From contig NZ_CP157942.1 of the NCBI RefSeq assembly GCF_040207875.1, forward strand, positions 1,647,821 to 1,711,820: 64,000 nucleotides of DNA, read 5' to 3'. Shown piece after piece: positions 38,442 through 45,863 of the stretch. The notes under the pieces were generated by a model. The model made no database searches and was not told the DNA's origin. It saw only the letters and a program-made list of their open reading frames with translations. Positions within the stretch are counted from its first letter, which is position 1. Each line of letters begins with the position of its first letter. This DNA is from Wolbachia endosymbiont of Armadillidium arcangelii (lineage in GTDB: Bacteria > Pseudomonadota > Alphaproteobacteria > Rickettsiales > Anaplasmataceae). The translations under genes were made by a program, and so were the position numbers.

Positions 38442-38754
38442 CCACACACAAAGTATATTATAATTATTATTCTTTGAAAATGAATTTAGTAGACTTTAAA
38501 GCAGTGTAAGAATGTATTCTTTTTAGTTTAGATTCGCTATCATTTTGCTACTCATTAGTACCACAAAATTTTTGTAATAGAACGCAAGGCAAGCCGCTGC
38601 AAAAACTTGCTTGGCAAACCTCGCCAATACCATTATCATAGTGTTTATACTTATTTTGACCTACACAGGTTTAATTAGTAAAAAACCTAACCCTCTTTTT
38701 TTTGTTTGGTAAGTTTCTTAAGCCAACATGAACTGGGTATGCTGCCCTCCTTTG
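38442..38754. other. Intergenic region after the collagen-like operon
   Basis: No gene visible. An imperfect inverted repeat (GGCAAGC at about 38589 and GCTTGCC-like sequence at about 38609) and a long T run near 38696-38703 could serve as terminators for the two convergent transcripts. A piece of the palindromic repeat (GTCATCCCAGTG, about 38755) overlaps the 3' end of the next gene. Confidence 0.35.
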
Positions 38755-39819
38755 TCATCCCAGTGTCTGTTGATTTTTCCTTCTGAGATCAAGCTTCACA
38801 TCCTGTAATGCCTCCGAAGGATTTTTGTTATGTGAAAATTTTTCATAGCTTGAAAAATCTTTATATAATTTGCTTTCTTTAAATGCTTTAACCTTCTCTT
38901 CATTGTTTAGTGAGCCATGTTTAGAAAAATACTCATCTGTCGTTTGAATATATAAACTAATCAGCTCAGGAAAAGTATAATCAGTTTTGTTGGAAGATTT
39001 TAAGCACGTAATTGGCAATTTATGTATATCTTTATCAGCTTTTTTAGGATCAATACATTTATCATTCCTTCTTAATATTATATGCTGCTTGAAAAATTCT
39101 TCATATTCCTCAAAATCTTCAAATACTTCTTTTTTTTGGCAATCTTTCCTCTTATCATTTTGCTCTATTCTTTCTATTTTTGTCGCAAGCTGAGCTGGCT
39201 GTTTAATCGTCTTGTCTCCCTCTCGATTAAAGTATATTGTATAAGGAGTAATTGAATTTACGATTTTATGTGTCTTCCAGTGGCAACCAAAAACCTTTAG
39301 TACTAATTTGATTATCGGAGCAAGAAAAATTTTTAACTTTGCCATAAAATCAAAGTAATAAAGAGACGCTCGTTTGAGTGAACTAGCAGCATTGCTAACG
39401 ATACATCTTAAATGTATATCCTTATCCTTGAAATTTTTGTGAACCTCTGCAGCTACATGTCCACCAAGGCAGTCTCCGAATAATATAATATCATCTGGTT
39501 TTATACCTTTTTCCAATAAGTTAGTTACAACTGCTATACCAGATTTAACTCTATTGCTACGTATCAATGAGTTGTTTCTACTTAAACCAAGTCCAGGATA
39601 ATTAAAGAGATGTACAGTAATGCTTTGCTCTGTAGCCCAATCCCAATTTTGGGAATAATCTTTGCTAGGACTTAATGCTCTATTTCCACCAATAAAATAT
39701 ATCAGATGTTTTTCACTTTGATTATTTATACTTTTACTAGGAAGAATAATCGTCTCGATTTTCATCCCGTTTTGAGTTCTTATAAGTTCTCTCTTGGTTT
39801 GCTCTCTTGCTTCTTTCAT
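38755..39819 (-). CDS. Alpha/beta hydrolase-fold protein with Cys at the nucleophile position
   Basis: 354 aa. Strand HLIYFIGGN is followed by VHLFNYPGLGLS and the elbow IILFGDCLGGHVAAEV. Cys117 stands where the Ser146 of the paralogue at 3245-4198 stands. The preceding KGIKPDD also matches that protein (KGVKPEN). Overall plan and motifs recall the lipase-like SidB/SdbB effectors of Legionella, as I know that family. There are no long membrane helices; the segment LKIFLAPIIKLVLKVF is amphipathic or short hydrophobic. The C-terminal 120 residues are charged. The last codons run into palindromic-repeat sequence, so the C terminus may have been changed. Substrate and activity are unknown. Confidence 0.7.
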   Translation of the reverse strand: MKEAREQTKRELIRTQNGMKIETIILPSKSINNQSEKHLIYFIGGNRALSPSKDYSQNWDWATEQSITVHLFNYPGLGLSRNNSLIRSNRVKSGIAVVTNLLEKGIKPDDIILFGDCLGGHVAAEVHKNFKDKDIHLRCIVSNAASSLKRASLYYFDFMAKLKIFLAPIIKLVLKVFGCHWKTHKIVNSITPYTIYFNREGDKTIKQPAQLATKIERIEQNDKRKDCQKKEVFEDFEEYEEFFKQHIILRRNDKCIDPKKADKDIHKLPITCLKSSNKTDYTFPELISLYIQTTDEYFSKHGSLNNEEKVKAFKESKLYKDFSSYEKFSHNKNPSEALQDVKLDLRRKNQQTLG

Positions 39820-39890
39820 GTTTTAACCCTTACTACATTAATTTAGCTATATATAAAATCTTAAAGAAAGTAAATAAAATCTTCATTTTT

Positions 39891-41279
39891 ATGAACAATA
39901 TAAACCTTCTCAAATTCATTGAGTTATGCTTTCAAACGGTAGTGCCAGGGTGTGAGTATAACGGTTATCAGTATATAAAAGTCATAGCAGACAGGCTTGA
40001 AGCGGCAAGCGCTGGTGAAGTAAAACGAATAATATTCAATATGCCTCCACGCTCGATGAAGTCTGTATGCGTAAGTGTTGCATGGCCCGCATGGATACTC
40101 GGGAATCAGCCAACTGCAAGAATAATAGTTGCAAGTTACTCTCGACTGCTTAGCGAAAAGCACTCACTTGATACAAGGTGCATAATGCAATCTGATTGGT
40201 ATAGAGAGCTATTTCCGGAAGTAGAATTATGCAAAGATCAAAACACTAAATATAAATTTCAAACAGTGCAAAGAGGATGTAGGATTGCAACATCAGTTGG
40301 AGGAACATTAACCGGTGAAGGTGGTGATTTCATTATTGTGGACGATCCACTAAGTCCCGCGCAAGCTTTGAGCGAAACATTTAGAAAGCGTGCTGCAAAC
40401 TGGTTTGATCAGGCTCTAGTAACCAGACTCAACGACAGAAAAAAAGGAGTCATCGTTCTTGTGATGCATAGGCTCCATCTGGAAGATTTAACTGGTCACC
40501 TTCTCTCTAAACCAAAAAACATATGGCATCATGTCTGTTTACCAATAATAGCTGAAGATAAAGAGATTATTTATTCAGTTAATAATCATATTCCAGCGCG
40601 TATATACTCAAGGGAAGAAGGTCAGTTGCTATATTCCCTTAATGAAGGAAAAGAAGAAATTGAGATGATAAAAACTGAACTTGGAAGTTATGGTTTTGCT
40701 GCTCAATACCAACAAAATCCTCTACCACTTTCAAGTGGTATAATTAAACGAGAGTGGCTAAAGCGCTATAAAAATTTTCCTGATAGCCTCTTGCATGTAA
40801 CGCAAAGTTGGGATACCGCAATTTCAACAAGTAACGTAAGCGACTTTAGCGTCTGCACTACCTGGACAAAAATAGATAATAAATTCTATTTGCTCGACGT
40901 ATATCGTGCAAAACTTGAGTATCCAAAACTTAAAGAGCAAGTTCTATTACTGGCTGCAAAGTGGAAGCCACATGCAATTTTAATCGAAGCAAAAGCAAGC
41001 GGTCAGCAATTGGTGCAAGAGCTCAAGAAAAACAGTGATTTACCTATTATTCAAATAGTACCACATGATGACAAACTAACTCGATTCCACCGAATTGTCC
41101 CAATTATAGAATCTGAGAGGGTTTTTCTGCCGCATCAAGCAGTATGGCTCAGCGATTTTGAGCATGAGATTTTAATGTTTCCAGAAGTTCGTCACGACGA
41201 TCAAGTAGACAGTATTGTGCAGTATTTGCAGTGGGTGAGAAAAACTAACACCAATGCCTTTAGAATCAGGGCTGTTTGA
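39891..41279 (+). CDS. Phage-type terminase large subunit (TerL), orphan
   Basis: 462 aa from ATG 39891; the longer open frame upstream encodes an unconvincing leader. It has a Walker A variant MPPRSMKS (residues 51-58), Walker B FIIVDDP followed by LSPAQALSE, the coupling region, and the RNaseH-like nuclease with WDTAIS (first Asp), ILIEAKASGQ and the final HDDQVDS. TerL packages DNA into phage or gene-transfer-agent heads. No portal, capsid or other phage gene lies near it. Single terminase genes of this kind occur in Rickettsiales as relics of a prophage or gene-transfer agent. The frame is intact and the catalytic residues are kept. Confidence 0.88.
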   Translation: MNNINLLKFIELCFQTVVPGCEYNGYQYIKVIADRLEAASAGEVKRIIFNMPPRSMKSVCVSVAWPAWILGNQPTARIIVASYSRLLSEKHSLDTRCIMQSDWYRELFPEVELCKDQNTKYKFQTVQRGCRIATSVGGTLTGEGGDFIIVDDPLSPAQALSETFRKRAANWFDQALVTRLNDRKKGVIVLVMHRLHLEDLTGHLLSKPKNIWHHVCLPIIAEDKEIIYSVNNHIPARIYSREEGQLLYSLNEGKEEIEMIKTELGSYGFAAQYQQNPLPLSSGIIKREWLKRYKNFPDSLLHVTQSWDTAISTSNVSDFSVCTTWTKIDNKFYLLDVYRAKLEYPKLKEQVLLLAAKWKPHAILIEAKASGQQLVQELKKNSDLPIIQIVPHDDKLTRFHRIVPIIESERVFLPHQAVWLSDFEHEILMFPEVRHDDQVDSIVQYLQWVRKTNTNAFRIRAV

Positions 41280-41318
41280 GTGTCACGTACACAGCTGTAC
41301 TAACAAGCAGAGGTAAAT

Positions 41319-41981
41319 CTAAGTTAGTTTATCTATAACACTTACTTTAAAAAACTTTATTTTACGCTGATATTCTAGCGCTTTTCTGTGGTATTTTGTA
41401 AGAGTATAATTTGCAAAACTATCTTCCTTATAGGTTAAAGAGTTACACTGCTTTATATGCAACTCTATCCACTCTGCATAATCTTGATGATCAGTTGCAA
41501 TAAATATTTCCCCTGTGACAAGTATTTTTTTTGCTAATAAATTTAAAAATTCCTTATTAATTAACCGTCTTTTGTTGTGACTTCTTTTTGGCCATGGATC
41601 TGGAAAAAGAATAAAGAATTTTTCAACACTGTTATCAGGAAAATTGGCAATTAATTCTCTCGCATCTTCTGTCCATATTAAAATATTTTTTATGCTGTGT
41701 GCTTCTATGTTCTTTAGCAAGCAAGAAACCCCCTTTAAATAAGGCTCACATCCTATAAATAATAGATCAGTTTCATTGAATACCTGATGAAGCATATTTT
41801 CACCATTGCCAAAACCTATTTCTATCCATATTCTTTTTTGCGAGCTTACGATCTTTTTTATAGATTCCCTGCTATTTTGAATAGAATATTTCTCCAAAAT
41901 ATCCGACTTTAACCTAGATTTTCTGGAGAACGACCTAATCCATTTGTTATTCTCAAATAGCACACTCTTACATAACCTCAT
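41319..41981 (-). CDS. trmB: tRNA (guanine-N7-)-methyltransferase
   Basis: 220 aa. TrmB makes m7G46 in tRNA using S-adenosylmethionine. The SAM-binding motif is IWIEIGFGNGENM, then FIGCEPY with the acidic residue of motif II, and the TrmB signature FILFPDPWPKRSHNKRRLI. IATDHQDYAEW follows. The length is normal. It converges with the terminase gene; the 40-base gap holds a piece of the palindromic repeat (GTACACAGCTGTAC). Confidence 0.95.
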   Translation of the reverse strand: MRLCKSVLFENNKWIRSFSRKSRLKSDILEKYSIQNSRESIKKIVSSQKRIWIEIGFGNGENMLHQVFNETDLLFIGCEPYLKGVSCLLKNIEAHSIKNILIWTEDARELIANFPDNSVEKFFILFPDPWPKRSHNKRRLINKEFLNLLAKKILVTGEIFIATDHQDYAEWIELHIKQCNSLTYKEDSFANYTLTKYHRKALEYQRKIKFFKVSVIDKLT

Positions 41982-42087
41982 TTTTTATAGCTTAAACAAT
42001 TCTAGAAATGAATTAATGAGAAATTACTTGTCACTAATTATTAATATTATATAATATATGAGTTCTAATAAAGTTTAAATTAAGAGT

Positions 42088-43737
42088 ATGAATAATAATT
42101 CATCTGTAAGTCTGCCGTTCACTATCAGGAAGCTATCATCAAATAAGTTCATAGAAGAGATATTTCAAGACCAATTTGATAATCAAGGTAATGCCTTTTT
42201 TGAAGATTCTTTTGTTAATAGAATTAAAGAAGGAGATGTGGTAAAAGGTGTAATTACAAGAATAAATCCCAATGATATTGTGGTGGATGTTGGTTTAAAG
42301 TCAGACGGAAGAATTCTGATCAAGGAGCTCGGTTGTAATGATGAAATCACTATTGGCTCGAAAATTAAAGTTTATGTAGAAAGAATTGAAGATTATCATG
42401 GTAATGTTGTTCTTAGTCGTGAGAAAGCAATTAGAGACGAGAAATGGAATAAGTTGGAAGAAAGCACAGTTACAAAGGATGAAGTGGCTGGAATCATTAA
42501 ACGCTCAATTAAATGCGGTTTTATTGTTGATCTTGGTGATGGAATAAGTGCATTTTTACCGCTGAGTCATGTGGATTTGAAGCAAGTAAAAGATGCTAAT
42601 CACCTTATTGAAACTGAACAAAAATTCATCGTGCTTAAAATGGATAAGAAGCAGGGGAATATTGTAGTATCAAGAAGGCTGGTGTTAGAGAAATTATGCG
42701 CTGGTGAAAAAATTAAGTTTTTAGAATCTTTAAATGAAGGTGATATAGTAGAAGGCAAAGTAAAAAGCATCACTCACTATGGTGCATTTGTCGGTATTCA
42801 TGAATCAGATACAGTGGGAGTTATAGATGGGCTACTACATATTACAGATATTTCTTGGAGTAATGTAAGTCATCCATCCGCGATTTTTTCTTGTGGTCAG
42901 CATATAAAAACTAAAATTATAAAAATAGATAGAGAAAATGGAAAAATCTCCCTAGGTGTAAAGCAATTAGGAGATAATCCTTGGCAAGATCTAGAGTCAA
43001 AATGTCCAATTAACAGCATACACAAAGGATGTGTCACAGGTATAAAAGATTGCGGGTTTATTGTTGAGATTAAACCTGGAATTGCAGGTTTGGTGCACTC
43101 ATCAGAAATAACTTGGAATAAGAGTACTTTACCAATTAGTAACTTTGTAACAATAGGACAAGAGGTAGATGTTAAAATTCTTGGTATTGACACTATTAAA
43201 AATAAGATGAGTTTAAGTACAAAAAGGTGCGTAGATAATCCTTGGCAAGTATTTATTGATAAATATCCTCTCGGTTCTATTGTTTCTGGTACAGTTAAGA
43301 GCAATACTGGTTCACAAATATCTGTGATTTTTGATGATTCTGAGATATGTGAGGATGTAGAAGGGATAATCTATATGCAAAACCTAAGTTGGTCTAGAAA
43401 TAATTCAGATGAGATAAAAAAGTGTAATGTAGGTGATAAAATAGAAGCAAAAGTAATAAGGGCTAATGTAGATCGGACAAGGATTTATCTTGGAGTAAAA
43501 CAAATAGAGTATGATCCTCTTGAAGAACTAATAAAGAAAGTTAAAGTAGGCGATAAAATGCAGGTTACTGTAAGTAAGAGAGAAGAAAATGGTCTAGTTG
43601 TTGAGGTTGAGAACAATGTAGCCCTTTTAATAGATCAAGAGCATTTACCAGAAAATAAAAGGTTTTCTATATCAGAAAAAATACAAGTTGAAGTACTGGG
43701 TGTTGAAAAATATAATATCATATTATCTGCCAAGTAA
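42088..43737 (+). CDS. rpsA: 30S ribosomal protein S1
   Basis: 549 aa with six S1 (OB-fold) repeats, close to the usual length. The repeats begin near GDVVKGVITRINPNDIVVDVG, VAGIIKRSIKCGFIVDLG, GDIVEGKVKSITHYGAFVGI, NSIHKGCVTGIKDCGFIVEI, GSIVSGTVKSNTGSQISVIF and GDKMQVTVSKREENGLVVEV. Repeats 3 and 4 are the best conserved, with GLLHITDISW and the DNPWQ linkers. S1 brings mRNA to the 30S subunit, which matters in a genome with few strong Shine-Dalgarno sites. An IHF/HU-like gene follows 20 bases later. Confidence 0.96.
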   Translation: MNNNSSVSLPFTIRKLSSNKFIEEIFQDQFDNQGNAFFEDSFVNRIKEGDVVKGVITRINPNDIVVDVGLKSDGRILIKELGCNDEITIGSKIKVYVERIEDYHGNVVLSREKAIRDEKWNKLEESTVTKDEVAGIIKRSIKCGFIVDLGDGISAFLPLSHVDLKQVKDANHLIETEQKFIVLKMDKKQGNIVVSRRLVLEKLCAGEKIKFLESLNEGDIVEGKVKSITHYGAFVGIHESDTVGVIDGLLHITDISWSNVSHPSAIFSCGQHIKTKIIKIDRENGKISLGVKQLGDNPWQDLESKCPINSIHKGCVTGIKDCGFIVEIKPGIAGLVHSSEITWNKSTLPISNFVTIGQEVDVKILGIDTIKNKMSLSTKRCVDNPWQVFIDKYPLGSIVSGTVKSNTGSQISVIFDDSEICEDVEGIIYMQNLSWSRNNSDEIKKCNVGDKIEAKVIRANVDRTRIYLGVKQIEYDPLEELIKKVKVGDKMQVTVSKREENGLVVEVENNVALLIDQEHLPENKRFSISEKIQVEVLGVEKYNIILSAK

Positions 43738-43757
43738 CTTATTGTGAATTCATATAA

Positions 43758-44036
43758 ATGGCAACAAAATCTGATATAATAGCAAAAGTAGCAAAAAGAC
43801 ATCCTCTGTTAGATAAGATCTTTATAGCAGCCATAGTTGATAGTTTTTTTTTGGTACTTTCAAGCGCATTGAAGTATCATAGTAGAGTTGAAATCAGGGG
43901 ATTTGGTTCTTTTTCAATTAGGAGCTATAACTTGAAAGAGACAAGTAATTTGATGTTACAGAAGGTTGCAAAACATCAATATTTTAAAACTTATTTTCGT
44001 AGCAGTAAAAAGTTATCCAACTTGATAAATGAATAA
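43758..44036 (+). CDS. IHF/HU-family DNA-binding protein with an altered arm
   Basis: 92 aa, placed after rpsA as ihfB is in many Proteobacteria. The helical body (SDIIAKVAKRHPLLDKIFIAAIVDSFFLVLSSALKYHSRVEIRGFGSFSIRSY) is typical. The beta-arm that normally carries R-NP-TG, with the Pro that intercalates into DNA, reads LKETSNLMLQKVAKHQYFKTYFRSSKKL and lacks it. The end has FxTYFRSSKKL in place of the usual FKPGK-L. It should still dimerise, but DNA bending may differ from classical IHF. I therefore leave the gene symbol open. Confidence 0.85.
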   Translation: MATKSDIIAKVAKRHPLLDKIFIAAIVDSFFLVLSSALKYHSRVEIRGFGSFSIRSYNLKETSNLMLQKVAKHQYFKTYFRSSKKLSNLINE

Positions 44037-44079
44037 AAATCTATATTGTAAATGTGAAAGTCATACAATATAGCACCAT

Positions 44080-44397
44080 ATGCAAGTAGTAGAAATAGTT
44101 ATACGTAATAACACATACAAAATATCTTGCGAAAGTAAAAAGAAGGACCATTTATTACAACTTGCTAATAGCTTTAACAAGCTAGTTAGCTCCATATCTC
44201 AAAAAACTGGAGGTAAGGGCTCAGACGCATTAAATTTCTTACTTGCAGCATTGACTCTCGAGGATAAAATTTTAGAATTAACAAAGTGGTTGGATGAAGT
44301 AAATCAAGAGCGCGAAAAGTATAGAAGTGAGAGAAAAATAGAATATGTTGAAGTACTAAACAAGGTGAATAAGATTATTGAGTGCATAAAGGATTAA
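44080..44397 (+). CDS. zapA: Cell division protein ZapA-like
   Basis: 105 aa. VEIVIRNNTYKISCESKKKDHLLQLANSFNKLVSSI is the ZapA N-terminal domain, followed by a coiled coil (LTLEDKILELTKWLDEVNQEREKYRSERKI). ZapA bundles FtsZ filaments at the division ring. The alphaproteobacterial form is often annotated this way. Its last 23 bases overlap the end of sdhE, which runs the other way. Confidence 0.8.
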   Translation: MQVVEIVIRNNTYKISCESKKKDHLLQLANSFNKLVSSISQKTGGKGSDALNFLLAALTLEDKILELTKWLDEVNQEREKYRSERKIEYVEVLNKVNKIIECIKD

Positions 44398-44647
44398 AGC
44401 AAGCAATCAAATCGACTATCTCACTACTCAAGCCAGGTGGTAGGAGTGTCTTACGAGTTATGTAACAATATAATTCGTAATCATCAAGATCAACTATTTT
44501 TTTGTATTCGATTAGTTCGCTTAAGGAAAATTTATCAAGATATTTTAATGCAAAATGCCCTAAAAGTATATCGGTTTCTTTGCAGCCCCTATGCCAGCTC
44601 CTATACATCAATTTTCTTCTTAATAAGGAGATATCTGTCATTGTCAT
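44375..44647 (-). CDS. sdhE: FAD assembly factor SdhE
   Basis: 90 aa of the Sdh5/DUF339 family, which helps insert FAD covalently into succinate dehydrogenase. LLRRKLMYRSWHRGCKETDILLGHFALKYL contains the essential RGxxExD-type motif (here RGCKETD). FSLSELIEYKKIVDLDDYELYCYI completes the helical bundle. It is tail-to-tail with zapA (23-base overlap) and divergent from rseP. Confidence 0.9.
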   Translation of the reverse strand: MTMTDISLLRRKLMYRSWHRGCKETDILLGHFALKYLDKFSLSELIEYKKIVDLDDYELYCYITRKTLLPPGLSSEIVDLIACFNPLCTQ

Positions 44648-44683
44648 TAAACTTTTTTTTAATTTAAAGACTAAACTAAATAC

Positions 44684-44712
44684 TTGTCAAGCGAGGCACA
44701 TTTTAATATACT
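44684..44712 (+). promoter_or_regulatory. Predicted sigma-70 promoter for rseP
   Basis: TTGTCA (44684-44689) and TATACT (44707-44712) are separated by exactly 17 bases, each one base from consensus. It lies 29 bases before the rseP GTG and reads toward it. It is the clearest -35/-10 pair I found in the window. Confidence 0.6.
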
Positions 44713-44740
44713 TAGCCTTTGATTAAGATTTTAAATATAG

Positions 44741-45856
44741 GTGGAATTAATTTCTCATCAACTTAGCGATGGAATATATTATTTTCTATCATTTTCTTTT
44801 ATAATTTCTGTCATAGTATTCGTGCATGAATATGGTCATTATATTGTCGCTAAAGCATGCAAGGTTAAAGTTGAATCTTTTTCTATAGGCTTTGGTCCTG
44901 AAATTTTTGGTTTTAACGATAAGTCTGGAACTAGATGGAAATTAAGTGCCTTTCCATTGGGTGGCTACGTTAAAATGTTAGGGGATACTAATGCAGCAAG
45001 CGTTCCTGTTGATCAACAAAAATTAACTGAAGAAGAAAAATTATACTCATTCCATACAAAACCTCGATATCAAAAAGCAGCAATAGTTTTTGCAGGGCCT
45101 TTTGCAAACATGATATTTACCGTTATAGCTTTCACAGTATTTTTCAGCGTGGCAGGCTATTATCGTACTCCACCAGTAATTGGTAATGTAATTGAAGAAA
45201 GTGCAGCAAAGCAAGCTGGCCTACTGCCAGGTGACACTATTACACAGATTAATGAGTATAAAATAAAATACTTTGAAGATATTTCACGAGTGATAATGTC
45301 AAACCCTGAAACAAGAATGGAAATTAAGTATAGCAGAAATAGCCAAGAGCACAGAACTACCCTAACTCCGTTTACAGTTGAGGATAGAGATGTTTTTGGC
45401 AACATAATAGAAAGAAAAACTATAGGAATTACCTCAATTAATATAATGGGGTTAAAACAGTCATCTTTTCTTGGAGCTGCTAGCCTATCAGTGAGTGAAA
45501 CCTACCACACTATGTGTTTAACAATCAAAGCTCTTTTTCAAATTGTTGTGGGTAAAAGGAATGTAAATGAAATAGGCGGGCCAATAAAAATCGCAAAATA
45601 TTCAGGACAATCAGCTAAAAAGGGATTTATTATGGTTCTATATTTTATGGCAATTATTTCAGCTAATTTAGCTGCAATTAACTTGCTGCCAATACCACTG
45701 CTAGATGGTGGGCATTTATTTCATTATATCATAGAAGCAGTTATACGTAGAGATTTGAGTTTGAAATATCAAAAATATGCAGCCACTTTTGGTGCTACCA
45801 TATTGTTTTTGTTGATGGCAGTTGCAATCACAAATGATATTAGGCATTTTTTTTAA
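44741..45856 (+). CDS. rseP: Site-2 intramembrane zinc protease RseP
   Basis: 371 aa from a GTG start. The zinc motif is HEYGH in the first membrane helix (IISVIVFVHEYGHYIVAKACKVKVESFSIGFGPEI). FPLGGYVKMLGD follows. One PDZ domain (about residues 140-225; SAAKQAGLLPGDTITQINE) and the C-terminal LDG motif (INLLPIPLLDGGHLFHYIIEAV) supply the remaining zinc ligand. RseP cuts transmembrane anti-sigma factors and remnant signal peptides. It heads the envelope operon; bamA starts 8 bases after it. Confidence 0.95.
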   Translation: MELISHQLSDGIYYFLSFSFIISVIVFVHEYGHYIVAKACKVKVESFSIGFGPEIFGFNDKSGTRWKLSAFPLGGYVKMLGDTNAASVPVDQQKLTEEEKLYSFHTKPRYQKAAIVFAGPFANMIFTVIAFTVFFSVAGYYRTPPVIGNVIEESAAKQAGLLPGDTITQINEYKIKYFEDISRVIMSNPETRMEIKYSRNSQEHRTTLTPFTVEDRDVFGNIIERKTIGITSINIMGLKQSSFLGAASLSVSETYHTMCLTIKALFQIVVGKRNVNEIGGPIKIAKYSGQSAKKGFIMVLYFMAIISANLAAINLLPIPLLDGGHLFHYIIEAVIRRDLSLKYQKYAATFGATILFLLMAVAITNDIRHFF

Positions 45857-45863
45857 GATACGT

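Noticed and set aside
39891..41279. A WO prophage region around the terminase
   Set aside because: Neighbours on both sides are an unrelated hydrolase and trmB, and no head, tail or lysis genes are present. Cif-type genes were also not seen anywhere in the window.
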